This document shows, piece after piece, positions 21,148 through 33,484 of a DNA stretch of 64,000 nt. Numbering within the stretch: position 1 is the stretch's first letter; the number at the start of each line of letters is the position of its first letter. Under the pieces are notes generated by a model. The model did no database searches. It saw only the letters and a program-made list of their open reading frames with translations, and had not been told where the DNA came from. A program made the translations under genes and the position numbers. This DNA is from Mikania micrantha (Eukaryota > Streptophyta > Magnoliopsida > Asterales > Asteraceae): NCBI GenBank assembly GCA_009363875.1, contig CM018680.1:120663027-120727026 (forward strand). The letters run 5' to 3'.

Positions 21148-24027
21148 ATGAAGTTAAGTGCAGCTTCATTCAGCTCTGTCACCAACCATGCCTCAAATTA
21201 TGTAAGCAGACACTCAAATTTAAAACTTAAGGATAATCATATTTATATTTAAATTTCTGCATTAAGGTGTTGCTTGTTTATATCATTTGAAACCTCAATT
21301 TTTTCTACTAGCTGTAATCTACTCACTGTGTATAAAACTATTAGCATTTACAGATGTTAGTCTCTCATTTTAACAGATCATTACACCTAAACTCTGCAAG
21401 TTATATTATTTCATCTAGTTGTATATTTCTTTGCGATTGATGCTTTTCATAATAAGTAGATGCAAACAAGAACATCCTTTCTCTCTTTAGTTGATTTCAC
21501 CATGTGAAATCTGTTTTCTGTTTTCACCAAACTTTGTTTCTGGCAATTAATTATTTTTTTTGGGCCAATATACACAGGGCACTTACACACCTGAAGCATT
21601 GATAGTTTCTTCAAACTTTCATGACAAACCTCTGCAGTTGTCCTGTGGACTTAATGCTAAAATACTGGTTTCAAGGTGTAAAATGTTCCAGAGTCTAAGG
21701 AGACATAAACAAGCATTTCAATTGACATTTATCATATCTGCTGTTCGAAATGGAAATGATGAACACGAAAGCACCACAAGTGCTTACTCTGATGATCAAT
21801 CACTTACAATTTCAAAGAATAATTGCAAGATTAAGGATACATATAAGGAAATTGATGCTTCTTCATTATACCTGAGGGAAGATCACTCAAAACATGCTCA
21901 AATACATGGAAATCTTCTAGATAAACTAAAGGCTATTCGCTTGCATGCTTTAGCAATGGAACAGTGGAATGCTTCCCGACTAAAACAGTGTCATGGGTAT
22001 ATATTTGTTTATTTGCTTTATCACGCTATTCCATGCAGTTTAGTATACTTGATAAGGTTACACATGAAATCCAAAACAACATTCTAAATTAAGATTTGTT
22101 GCATATATTAAGATTTAGCTGCTAACTACTAACCATTGGTTTTCTACACTTTGACATGCAATAACACTGCGTGTTAAAAAATATTATTGATTAACTAGTT
22201 TCTGTATCTGCAGACGCCATGCCATTAGTGCTGCAAACCTGATACACTACATGGCCCTCAGAAGCCTTGATGTTGACCAGATAAAAGATGAACTGTCTTC
22301 AGTGGGACTCTTGAACTTGGAAACTATCAACCCATATGTAATTGCAAGCCTTTCTGCAGGAATCCAGATGTTGGAAAACCTGAAATCTACATCTTTAGGT
22401 GGTAGTGAGAAAGGTAAAGCCGGAGACAGAAGTGAGTTCACAATGAGTATGATGACAAATAAGGCAAATTCTAACAGGGACTTTCTCATTGGTCCACTTC
22501 AAGATGAAAGAATTCATATTATGGTCACAGTTGGTGGAGAAGCCATATCCAATGAAACATTTATAATTGATGTTCTTAAAAAAGGAGCAACAATCATTCG
22601 TATTAACTGTGCTCATGGTGATCCAAGTATTTGGAGTGAGATTATTAGAAGAGTGAAGATGAGCTCTCAGATGCTGGAGATACCATGCCGGATTCTCATG
22701 GATTTGGCTGGACCGAAGCTGCGGACTGGTAAGATGAAACCCGGTCCATGTGTCATCAAAATATCACCAAAGAAGAACGAGTATGGAAACATGATCACCG
22801 CGGCCCAAGTTTGGGTTGCCCAAAAAGGAGCTGGCCCACCACCATCTCATGTATCTCCTGATGCTGTCCTATATGTAGACGGCCAAGATTTTCTCACAAA
22901 TATTGAAACTGGTGATACCGTTAAATTTAGTGACGCGAGAGGAAAACAAAGGTCACTTAGGATTTCAAAGAAATTCCCTGTTTTTAATGGTGTTGGTTTC
23001 ATGGCTGATTGTGCAAAGACTTGTTATGTTCAAAATGGAACGAAATTGTATGCCAAAGGGGACAAAAAAAGGGCAGCATTTGGATGTGTTGTGGATGTGC
23101 CTCCAACAGAGACATTTGTTAGGCTAAGAGTTGGAGATTTGCTGGTGATAACACGAAATGAAGAGTTAACTTGTTCAACTCCCAGAGTCACTTGTTCGTC
23201 TGGGTATCTGTTTGACTCGGTAAAACCTGGAGAGCCTATTGCTTTTGATGATGGAAAAATATGGGGAGTTATCAAGGGGGCTAGCATTTCAGAAATAGTT
23301 GTTTCCATTACTCGTGCGGGCCCACGTGGTACTAAACTGGGTCCAGAGAAATCCATTAACATCCCGGAGAGCAAAATTCAGTATGAAGGTTTAACTTCAA
23401 AAGATATTATTGACTTGGATTTTGTGGGTACACATGCTGACATAGTTGGAATTTCATTTGTTCGAAATGTGAACGATATTGTTGTGCTTCAGCAAGAACT
23501 TGAGAAGATGAAGCTTGAGCACTTGGGAGTTGTTTTGAAGATTGAAACTAAAGATGGGCTTAAAAACTTGGCTGTCCTGATTTTAGAGGCAATGAAGCTA
23601 CCAAATCCTTTGGGGGTTATGATTGCTAGAGGTGATCTTGCTGTTGAGTGTGGATGGGAGCTAATGGCAGATATTCAAGAACAAATTCTGTCGATATGCA
23701 GTGCAGCACATGTACCAGTTATCTGGGCAACACAGGTACTGGAGTCGTTAGTCAAGAGTGGTGTGCCTACTAGAGCTGAGATAACAGATGTGGCATGCGG
23801 AAGAAGGTTATTTATTTTTTAATAATACCATCTGGATTTATATATTTAGTTTGAAAATGATTTAATGATTGTTATAAAAATACAGGGCAAGTTGCATAAT
23901 GTTGAACAAAGGGAAGCATATTCTGGAAGCAATTGCCACTTTAGATACTATATTGAGAAGCAGCTCTACCATTGCCAAGGTGAAAGCAGAAGTGAAACCT
24001 CTTGTTATATCCAACCACCTCTCTTGA
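21148..24027 (+). CDS. PKP4: Plastidial pyruvate kinase 4-like protein
   Basis: Pyruvate kinase family enzyme (phosphoenolpyruvate + ADP to pyruvate + ATP), related to Arabidopsis At3g49160. Four coding exons with phase-consistent GT-AG introns: 21148-21201, 21578-21996, 22214-23806, 23886-24027; 2208 bases, 735 residues, close to the roughly 710 of the Arabidopsis protein. The Ser-rich start (MKLSAASFSSVTN) could be a transit peptide. Seen: RINCAHGD (R287, N289, H292), DLAGPKLRTG (D321-K326), LKIETKDG (catalytic Lys 600), ARGDL (about 629-633), IWATQVLES (Thr 664), and PTRAEITDVA. About 200 residues between the LRTG motif and the second half of the barrel form an enlarged B domain. Compared with muscle enzyme, the K+-site Thr is Leu 322 and the nearby Glu is Lys 326, the pattern known from K+-independent kinases. 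Activity is inferred. The gene converges on the PPR gene at 24779. Confidence 0.93.
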
Positions 24028-24778
24028 TTCATCATCTCTTATTGTATTGTAGCACGCTGTGTGTTAGATTGTGTATTTTACTGTTGATTTTGATAATAGA
24101 CCAACCAACACTTGTACTTTAATTACAGAAACCTACTTGCAATATGATCAAATGTATGGTTGCTTATTTGCTTGCTACCAGTCACAGTTTACATATTCAT
24201 AAAAATCATTATACTAAACAAATCACACATTAAACTGAGCAACCACACTTTGGACATATTAAACAGTCAGGAGATAGCCATTTCTTGAGCTTGCTTTCAT
24301 AATCAGATACTATACCTTGTATTTTATCAAGCAGCAGCGAGCCAATGACTCTTAATGGAAAATTTGACTTCCAGAGCAAACATTAAATCTTATAGCATAC
24401 GTCAACCTACTTGTAAAACATTTATACAATAAATACAGCTGGTAAGCTAAGTGATCAAATGTTAATTGTTATACAATAGTAATATAAATTTATTTTTTGT
24501 ATACTATGTTTTTTAGCAGCATTCTCGTCTATCCACTTTTAGACTCTTCTTTTTGTATATCCTCAAACCTGATAATATTTAACCGTAACAGTTTTCAGTA
24601 AATTGTATACAAACTTGCTTGAATATTGAATGGTAACTGTTTTCTGTAAGTTGGTAACAGAAAATTTTCCATCAACCATAAGTTCAGCAACTTACACAGG
24701 CAACAGGAAGAGGCAGCCATGGATGAAACACTTGGCATCTTCAAGTCACATCTTTTGAAACCTAAACTCATGGAATCA
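24028..24778. other. Convergent intergenic region
   Basis: Holds the 3' UTRs of the two convergent host genes. AT-rich, with several AATAAA-like signals (for example aataaatac near 24429). No further gene or repeat seen. Confidence 0.6.
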
Positions 24779-27319
24779 TCACCAATAATCATTGCAAGAA
24801 CATGACCCATTCTTAAAATGATGAAATCTATTCGAGTCTCTAACCACAATTTCTCTACCCCTTGCCACTGATATGTACTTCATTGCAGTATGACAATCTC
24901 CACAAACCCTAAGATTCTTAAACACCCTTATTGGTTTTGTTTTCGACACGCTTATTAGCCCAAACGCCACTGCAATCTTCTCACTGTGTTGAACCAAGTA
25001 TCGTTCTTTTTCTTTCTCATCAAGTTCATGAAGAACGAAATCTGTATCTGGAAGATAACCTAGTCTCTTGATGTCTATTACCAACTGATCTAACTCTTTG
25101 TATATCTCATGTGCACGGGGATGAAATGTGTCCCCTACATAAAATTTGTGAGCTTGGTTTCCGGCTTCAATCCAACTGCAACCTGCCTCCTTGACCAAGT
25201 TCCTTTCTTTCATGGTCTTTCGGAGTTTGACCACTTTTTCCCATTGACCCTTTGAAGCATACAAGTTGGATAACAGTATATATGCAGATGGATCATTCGG
25301 ATCCAGCTCAGTGATCATTTTTGCAGATAGTTTTCCCAATTCTGTGTTACCATGGACTTGGCAGGCTCCTAGCAATGTTCGCCATACCAAAGCATCAGCC
25401 TCGAAAGGCATCGAGTCAATGAAGTCAATGGCTTTTTCAAGAGAGCCAGATCTTCCTAATATGTCCACCACACATGCATAATGTTCCATCTTTGGGGTTA
25501 CCTTGTGCTCACTATACATTGAACTAAAGTGTTTTAGACCCTCATCAACCAGCCCGGCATGACTACAAGCTGATAAAACAGCAATATAAGTGACTTCATT
25601 TGGCTTCACACCTGCTTCAAGCATTTGATCAAACACTCCTAAAGCGCCTCTTGCTAGACCGTGTTTTGCAAAACCGGCAATAATTGAAGTCCATGATATT
25701 ACATTTCGTTCTTCCATTTTGTTAAAAACTCGAGCAGCTGCTTCTATGTCACCACACCGGGAATACATTGATATCAAAGCATTACATACCCTTTGGTTTG
25801 AATGAAAACCTGACTTCAACAACCGAGCATGCATTTCCTCACCCTTTCCAACAGCACCAAGACTGGCTGCTGCACTTAAAAGGCTGGCAAATGTGAAAGA
25901 ATCAACCTCCAGTTGAGTCTCTTTAAACTTATTGAACATCTTAAAGGCTTCATCAGAACTCGTTTGTTTAGCATACCCATCCATGATGGCGTTGTAAGAG
26001 ACTAAATTCTTCTCAAGAAGAAATTCAAAAGCTTTTTGGGCATCTTCCATGTTGCCAGATCGGGCATACATGCTAATAAGAGAATTGCCGACACAGTTGA
26101 CAGACATGAGACCTGATTTTACTGCTTGGTTATGAATTTGCTTACCGATTTCAATACTTGAAAGACTGCCACATGCCTTTAAAATGCTGGAATAAGTGAA
26201 ATGATTTGGTAAGACATCACCTTTTGTGATCATCTTGCAGTAGAGTTCAATGGCAGTTGCATCAAGACCTCCTCCACTTTGCACATATCCTGTTATGATC
26301 GCAGTCCAAGACATTACATTATGGTTAGGCATCCGTTCAAAAACTTTTCTAGCATCCTCCATAGGTTCAGTAGTTGCACACTTGGCATACATGTCAACAA
26401 GACTGCATCCTATAAAGACATCCATACACAAACCTAGCTTAATCACCCAAGAATGCATTTGCTGACCAACCGAAATAAATCCTAATTCAGCACAGGCTGA
26501 CACAACGCTGCTCAGAGTAAATCTGTCAGGCATAAAGCTACAGCATAGCATTCTTGAAAACAATTCAATTCCATCTTCATGAAGTCCCATTTGCGCATAT
26601 CTAGTTATCAACAAAGTCCATGTAACTGAATTTCGCTCAGGCATTTTATCAAACACCTTCCTAGCAGACTCCAAGTCTTGAAAACCCTTTGCAAATAAAT
26701 CAATGAGAGCACAACCGACACAGACATCAGATTCAAAATATCCCGTCTTGATCACAAACCCGAAAATGGCTTCTCCCGTGGGAGCATTATCTCTGTTACA
26801 GCAGGCCTGGATGGCTGCCGAAAAACAGAAGTGATTTGGGTATTCTTCATGCATAAGCAGCATCTGAACAAATGTGAGCAAGGCTTGTGATTCCATTCCA
26901 TTGTGGGTAAAACAGGATATGATGGCACTCCAAGAAACCAAATCCCTCAAGTGATGATGACCCATGGAATCAAATATGGTTTTAGCTGCAACCCAATCCC
27001 CAGATTTGGAATACAAGGTTATGAGTGAATTGAGTATAACTGCGTCGAGTTTGATTCCAGAGCGGATGAGTTTGGCATGAAGGAGTTTGCCGAGTTGAAA
27101 ATTACGGGTTCGGATGCAAGATTTGAGGAAGAGGGAGGAGGTGGTGAGGTCGAGTGGTTGTTGAATACCCATCAATCGGAGGTTGGGTTTGAAAGGAAAT
27201 GGAATTGGAATTGTGGTGGATTTGTGAGTGAAGTTGGGTGGAAGGGAGAGAATCGGCATTGTGTTGTTGTGTTCATGAAGAACCAACACCAATCGTTTGG
27301 TTGCAAGATGTCCTGCCAA
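24779..27319 (-). CDS. EMB2261: DYW-class PPR protein, EMB2261-like
   Basis: Single-exon PPR protein of 846 residues; the Arabidopsis homologue At3g49170 has about 850. PPR proteins bind organelle RNA; the DYW class carries a cytidine-deaminase-like domain for C-to-U editing. Seen: a likely organelle transit peptide (first about 50 residues), a series of P, L and S repeats (motifs such as NSLITLYSKSGD, VSWSAIISCF, NSLISMYARSG, NAIMDGYAK) to about residue 620, E and E+ motifs, and a DYW domain ending NDYW. The zinc and active-site set is complete: HSE (778-780), CGDCH (806-810), H834, C840, C842. The Met at 27319 gives the expected length. From memory, the Arabidopsis gene is embryo-essential and linked to plastid rps14 editing; I could not check this. 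It converges with the PKP4-like gene, as neighbouring locus numbers would suggest. Confidence 0.93.
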   Translation of the reverse strand: MAGHLATKRLVLVLHEHNNTMPILSLPPNFTHKSTTIPIPFPFKPNLRLMGIQQPLDLTTSSLFLKSCIRTRNFQLGKLLHAKLIRSGIKLDAVILNSLITLYSKSGDWVAAKTIFDSMGHHHLRDLVSWSAIISCFTHNGMESQALLTFVQMLLMHEEYPNHFCFSAAIQACCNRDNAPTGEAIFGFVIKTGYFESDVCVGCALIDLFAKGFQDLESARKVFDKMPERNSVTWTLLITRYAQMGLHEDGIELFSRMLCCSFMPDRFTLSSVVSACAELGFISVGQQMHSWVIKLGLCMDVFIGCSLVDMYAKCATTEPMEDARKVFERMPNHNVMSWTAIITGYVQSGGGLDATAIELYCKMITKGDVLPNHFTYSSILKACGSLSSIEIGKQIHNQAVKSGLMSVNCVGNSLISMYARSGNMEDAQKAFEFLLEKNLVSYNAIMDGYAKQTSSDEAFKMFNKFKETQLEVDSFTFASLLSAAASLGAVGKGEEMHARLLKSGFHSNQRVCNALISMYSRCGDIEAAARVFNKMEERNVISWTSIIAGFAKHGLARGALGVFDQMLEAGVKPNEVTYIAVLSACSHAGLVDEGLKHFSSMYSEHKVTPKMEHYACVVDILGRSGSLEKAIDFIDSMPFEADALVWRTLLGACQVHGNTELGKLSAKMITELDPNDPSAYILLSNLYASKGQWEKVVKLRKTMKERNLVKEAGCSWIEAGNQAHKFYVGDTFHPRAHEIYKELDQLVIDIKRLGYLPDTDFVLHELDEKEKERYLVQHSEKIAVAFGLISVSKTKPIRVFKNLRVCGDCHTAMKYISVARGREIVVRDSNRFHHFKNGSCSCNDYW

Positions 27320-29048
27320 ACCCCAAATTTATTTCTTATCATCAATTTCTAATGATGAAATGAAATGAAATGAAATTGACAAACAAAACCTTTGATAGAT
27401 ATGACACATGAATTTGATGATTGTGAGTATACAATATCATCCTCAGGGGATGTTGTATATCCTATACCCTATCATATACAAATCATCAAATTAACTAAAT
27501 AAATGTTCTATACTAAAAGGAACACAAACTATGTCGATTGGTTAATAGTCACGAATCGAACCGAACCGAACTGAGCGCAGGTTCGTTCGAACTTGGTTCG
27601 TTTTCAAACCGAGCCGCTCGATTTGGTTTGAATTTACATAATTGAGCTAAATATTTATGCTCGAACTCGGTTCGGTTTAGAATCGAGCGCTCGGTTTTGC
27701 TAGATTTCAAATTAAATCTTGGTGTAAAAAGTCCAAATTGTCGCCTATTAAGGAAACAACGAAGAGAGATATGTACTGAAAGTGAATGCTTTGAAAGTCT
27801 AATTATATATTTAGATTTAAATTTTTATTTTATTATTATGTACTCAACGCATTATATAAACTAAGTCTGAAATATTAATATTTATTCTTTAAAGGCTTAA
27901 GTATTTGCTTTGTTTATGTTAAATATTTATAAAATAATTATGTGTAGATATACACACATACACATACATAAATTAATAAATATTCAAGCAATTTACTAGA
28001 ACACTCCAAGGTACATAAACATTATGTTCACGCCAAAATGAAAGGAAAAAAAAATTACCCAAATTACATTTGGTTTATGGCTGGATTATTATACCATGCA
28101 CTAAAACCAGTTGCAATTACCTCCTCAAAAACTTTTATGTCTTTAATCAGTCTAGATATGAAAATTAATGTTAAGAAAACGGCATAAAAAAGATTTAAGA
28201 TTAACAAAATAATATATTTTGTTTCAAGTGAATAATACCAAATAAAATATTGAATAACATATATAAGTTAGGTTGGATGAATAATACCAAAATTTCACCA
28301 ATTATATATACTGTCGTTAGAAAACAACCTACTCGATCTTAATAGAATTGAAGCAACAACAATATATATATATAATGGAATCCTTTTAAGTCGTGATTAA
28401 ACTTCAATTCTTTTAAGATTTGGCCGGAAAGAACACTACATATATAGCTTAATTAAGGTCATGTACGTATGAAAGAGACAGACAGTGCTAAACTCAATTT
28501 ATAATACTCAACAAAAATAAAAAGAAATTTAACATGAAGACCTTACGTACGTGAGTTATCATTCTGAACATTCACAGGGATGTACGTATACGTAGTTTTC
28601 ATTGCTCTTCTCATACCACTCACATCATAAAAACTTGATTAACGATTACTCATCATAAATAATTACTTGGACAAACGGTAGAATGTTGAAAATATTCTTA
28701 CAAATATTTCTTAGCTATATGAACGTGGATCATTTACTAAAGCTAGCTAACAATATATATGATATGATCGAAAAGTTCTTATTAATTAATATATATATTA
28801 ATAAGCATTATGTTATTACTTATGATTGATGTAATAACAAAATGCGAATGCCATTATCCTTTCATGTCATAGATGCGAGTGACAAGAGAAAGTTTATACG
28901 ATGTCGTAGCAGTAGCACTCTCATATATCAATATTATCATGCATCCACTAAATCTAAACACATATCTGCGCCCGTGATGTGTGTGTATATATGTATAGGG
29001 ATTGCATCTTGTGAAAACCCGATTTTAGAGAGAAAATCTTTAAACCCT
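27320..29048. other. Intergenic region upstream of the PPR gene
   Basis: Presumed promoter of the PPR gene near 27320-27420. At 27545-27710 there is a patch of 'gaaccgaac' / 'ggttcggtt' subrepeats like those inside hAT MITEs, without visible termini. The rest (27720-29040) is AT-rich with no supported gene; the small frame at 28842-29054 has no visible domain. Confidence 0.5.
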
Positions 29049-29056
29049 ATCTAGAC

Positions 29057-29756
29057 TAGGGTTGAGCGTTTGGTACCTGGTACCCGTACCGGTACCGAAC
29101 CGGTACTTGTTTAGTCTATAGGGTACCGGGATCGGGACTCATTTTTACTAAATTTCGGGATCGGGACTAGTGGGTACCGAGACTATGTACTTTACCGAAA
29201 TATACCCTTAGTCCCGTTAGTACCCGTTAGTACCTGGAACTAGTTTTTATTAATGACATTGTTAGTATTATATTACATACTATTTTTTTCTGCAAATCAA
29301 AAGATAATCATCTTTCAACTCTACGAGGTCATTTTCATATTTTGTTTTTTATTATTTGTAGGAAGAATGTGAGACATTTGTTGAGGTAAAATGTTTAATT
29401 TTTTTTTCGAACTATATATCTATTACATTATTTAGTTATAATTGTTGGCACAAAAAACTTTCTATTACTAGGGCATCTTTTCGTCTTGTCGTGTGAATTT
29501 TCATCAGTGTACAAGTATACAATCAGGTAATTCGTTTAGGGTACCGGTACCCAAACATGTAACAAGCATAAAAAAGTGAAACTGTATCGGGTACCAAACA
29601 GATACTGAGTACCAAAATACCGGTACCGTACTGGTACCCGTACCCATTTATAGATTTCGGGACCGGTACCGGGACTCAAATTTCGTAAATTTCGGGACCG
29701 GGACTAGTGGGTACCGGGACCGGTACGGGACGAGATTGGTACCGAGCTCATCCCTA
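29057..29756. mobile_element. hAT-type non-autonomous element (700 bp)
   Basis: Flanked by a perfect 8 bp duplication atctagac (29049-29056, 29757-29764). Termini tagggttgagc and, inverted, tagggatgagc. Subterminal regions on both sides are packed with the palindrome ggtaccggtacc and variants (29078-29230 and 29540-29745). No transposase. The clean duplication indicates a fairly young copy. Confidence 0.93.
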
Positions 29757-29917
29757 ATCTAGACCGTGTATTTGGAATCCTTAAAATAGACATGTGGTCC
29801 ATATTAAATTGAAAAAATAATAGGATTTGAATAAAAAAAAACATGGTGAAAGGTATAAAACTAAATGGGTCAGGTTATTTGGACACCCCTTATGGATCAG
29901 TTGACACCACCTATGTT

Positions 29918-30364
29918 CATACGGGTCGTATGATCCCATAAGACCCGTATGGGTGTCAGATTTTGTCAGACTTTGTCAAGTTAATGTCTAGCGGTTGAAA
30001 GTACATACGGGCCGTATGGCCCTATACGGCCCGTATAGAACCAAAATCAAAACCAAAATCAAGTAAAACAATTAATAGATTTATCGAATAAAATGAAAAC
30101 ACCACATTAGATGGTTTTTGCAAGTACATGAGGTAGGCATCAAAAGCTATGAAAGTAACAAATCAATAACTTACAGAGATGTCAAAATCAAAAGCTATGA
30201 AAGTAAAGCAGGTAGGCATCAAATCTGTTGTTGTAGAGAGAGAAAAAACTATGTCAAGTAACAATACGAGCCGTATGAGGTGTGTCAGAATTGTGATTTG
30301 ATGTCTGTTTTTTGTCAGAAATAAAATATTAATACGACCCGTATAGGCCCATACGAGTAGTATA
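29918..30364. repeat. Cluster of ATACGGGCCGTAT-like palindromes
   Basis: Seven near-palindromes with a shared core: catacgggtcgtatg (29918), cataagacccgtatg (29938), catacgggccgtatg (30004), tatacggcccgtata (30023), atacgagccgtatg (30264), atacgacccgtata (30332) and catacgagtagtata (30350). Non-coding. I cannot tie it to a known element; it may be the subterminal part of a transposon. Confidence 0.6.
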
Positions 30365-31012
30365 GATGGTGTATCTTGAACCAGGCTGACGTCTCCCAAA
30401 AAAACCCGCAACTAAATACACATGTATGTGTGTACACAGAGAATAAAGGCAGAATGTGGTAATGATTACTCACGACGTTTGACATAATTAATTAATATAT
30501 ATTGAAAAAGAGACGGAGACGAAGCTTCATGATTGAGTAGTTGAAAATTAGGATATATAGTTACAGCATGTTTTCCATTGATTGAAGTGGCACTCATTTT
30601 CAACTTTAACCCATTCATAACATCATACATTAAATTCAACTTCAACTGGGGTTTAAACCGCGCGTTGCAGCGGTAACCCTGTATTGAACTAAAAAACATG
30701 ACATCTACCAAATTAAAATTCTACCACAAAAAAAAATATTTAATCATAAACTTCTACCGAAATATGCATTCGATCACGTGGCGGTGATAACATATCGAAT
30801 ATCAAAACACAGCCAGAAAAGACTACAATAACTATTAATCTGGCATAAAATAATAAATCAAATTGTTGCAAAATTGATAATAGAAAAAAAATATAAATTC
30901 AAATATACACAAACAACCAAAAAATGCTATAATGATTATTAATCCGGCCTAGAATAAAAAAAAATATTATCACTATTTGCTTGTAATGATTACATAAAAT
31001 TTTGACTATTAG

Positions 31013-31204
31013 TTTTTTTTTGGAAAGCTAACGTCAAGTACTATTGTTTAAATGTGCATATTGACATCACCGTCTAGAAAGAAAACCAACACTTGGAAAT
31101 GCCCCTAGCTCAACTTAGAGCATTTTTCTGCTCATGATAAGTCTCGAATCCAAGACCTCTTATTCAGCATGTCAAGGGGTATGATTAGGATATAAACCCT
31201 TTGG
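31013..31204 (-). mobile_element. tRNA-derived SINE
   Basis: On the minus strand; the A-tail is the T run at 31013-31020. Flanked by a perfect duplication tttgactattag (31001-31012, 31205-31216). A box-B-like ggattcgagactt lies on the minus strand around 31140-31155, as in Pol III promoters of tRNA-derived SINEs. Length about 190 bp. Confidence 0.8.
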
Positions 31205-31216
31205 TTTGACTATTAG

Positions 31217-33354
31217 TTAATTAACTATTATTGTTATTTTTTATTTATTATATAATAATTAGTATTACTTATTATTGTTATTATTTAAGTATTAGTAATA
31301 ATATATAATAATTATTATTATTTAACTATTATTATTATAATAAATGACGCCGTTTTATTTGACTTTAATGAAACTATAATCGATTATTATTATTATTTAA
31401 TTATTATTAATATTTAATTATTATTACTATTCACTCGCAATGACGTCGTTTGTAAAATGTATATATGCTATAGGGTTTTCCCGCGCGTTGCGGCGGGAAT
31501 TCTGCTATGATTTCGAATATCAAATTGAAGTCATGATCCTGTATATCAAAAATCCAGATATAAAACATGTCACAACGCTTGTCATAAACATGTCAATCAC
31601 ACCAAAAAATGTTATGCTTAGTCTTATAATCTAGTATCATTTCAATATTATTATTATTCGTTTATAAACATTTAATAACAGTAAAAAAATAAAAATAACC
31701 TAAACCTCGCTTCATACAATGTCACCCAAAGCTTGAGCCATAACGCTTTGCTGATATGAGTACTCAGTCATGACTGTGGTAGCTGCATCACTAATATTAT
31801 TTAATTATTAATAATATTTCATTATTATAAATATTAATATTATTTAACTATTAGCATTATATTCAACTAAAAAAAAAGAAAATAAAATTGTGGGTGGGAA
31901 ATTGGTAATCGAACTCCCAACCCCCAAAGGAAGTAGTGAAATGTCAGTGAGGTAATTACAGTCGAATTAATATAAGCATATATGACTAATATCCGTTAAT
32001 GTAAGAATATGTTAAAATTATGTGAATATAAAAAACATATGAATAAAGTGAGAGGTGATTTAAAAATAAGCGTTCAAAGTTCAGGGTGGAAAGTTAAACT
32101 TTATAATGTTTGTGAATTAATCACGATCAAAATGATATAAATGATACAAATACATGATAATGTACGGATGCATTATAAGCTTGTTAATAACCCGCAAAAT
32201 TTCTGCGTCCGTTTGGGTTCGAAATTTATATAAACATTCGTGAAGTAATTGCGATCAAGCTAAAACATAAGATCATGTTAAAATAATGTGAACATTAAAA
32301 ATATGTGAATAAAAGTGAGGGGAATTTAAAAATAATTGTTCAAACTTGAGGGTCCAAATTAAAATTTGAAAATTAATTAACCTCTAGTATGTTTTGAAGA
32401 ATGAAGTCAAAGGTCCAATGGAAATAATTTGAAATCAATTAAAAAAATACTATTACTGTTCACGTAATGATCACTTTTGTAAAATGTATATATAGTAATA
32501 AAATAAAATGAGAGGATTTTAAAAAAAAGTTATTGAAGATTGCCTTTTTCTACTTTAGAAAGCTTTAAAGTTTAATTCATTTGCACTTTGAAGCCATTCT
32601 TAAAAAGTTTTTATTTTTTGAAGGGTAGCCATATTTTAAGAGATTGTATGAATATGATGATTTTTTGTTTAAAAGCAAATGAACCAACTTCAGACTGTTT
32701 AAATATTGTAAGAATTTTTTGTAGCAATCCTATTCCATTTTTTGCAGCGGTTTGCTTAAAAATAACGTTTTTCCAACCGTTCACAACTAAACGATGATTA
32801 TTTAAATAATAACAATCTTTTGCAGGGTCCTTTCCAATTTGCAGCGGTTGTTGTTTTTTAGTGGTATAAATGGTAATATTGATTCCTTTCTTTCATATAT
32901 TAAAGGGTATTAATGGTAATTTTATGATTTCTTTATTATTTTTACTGTTCAGGTTGTCAAATATATATATAGTAATTTATGATTTTTTTATTATTTTTAC
33001 TGTTCACTGGGTTGTCAAATGTATATATAGTAATTATATTCATTTAATTTGTTCTATGTAACTAATAACTATAATAAAATAAAAATGACGAGGCTGCTTA
33101 AATCCAATCCTTGTAGTCATAATTTTTAGGTTGTATATATTTAAAATAACAATTTCATGTTCAGAGAGACAAAAATAAGTTATTCACATTAGCTGCTTTT
33201 TTTTTTCTTTTTAACAGAGTTAATTATTGAGATCAGCTAGTTTATGTGTGATGGGTAGTTGAGTGTAGTACTAGTAAGGGTGTTAGTTCTTGCACCAACA
33301 AAAGGTTATGTGTTATATCTTGAGTGACAATATTATCTTAAATTATCTAAGTGT
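31217..33354. other. AT-rich intergenic region with transposon end fragments
   Basis: Long ATT/TAT runs at 31220-31430. At 31470-31495 the hairpin cccgcgcgttgcggcggg resembles the Helitron 3' hairpin at 40165. A duplicated stretch of about 65 bp (tttattatttttactgttca, then gttgtcaaatrtatatatag) lies at about 32920-33035. No gene supported. Confidence 0.4.
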
Positions 33355-33484
33355 TGTTAATACCCGGTTCCGGTTCCGGGTTCCAACTGGTTTTTGACTG
33401 GTTCCGGTTCGGATTTTGACCGGGTATAGGTGGAACTAGTTCCGGTTTCGGTTCTAATTTATCTGAAAAACCGGACCCGTTTGT
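33355..33484. repeat. 'ggttccggttc' subrepeat patch, probable hAT fragment
   Basis: Dense ccggttccggttccggg motifs, stopped abruptly at 33485 where an LTR begins. Probably half of an hAT-type MITE cut by the LTR element. Confidence 0.45.

Noticed and set aside
28842..29054. 70-codon frame before the hAT element
   Set aside because: No domain and no splice or promoter context, and it runs into the target site of the MITE.
29918..30364. CRISPR-like repeat interpretation of the spaced palindromes
   Set aside because: Spacing is irregular (about 5 to 225 bp), the repeats vary, and the DNA is plant nuclear.
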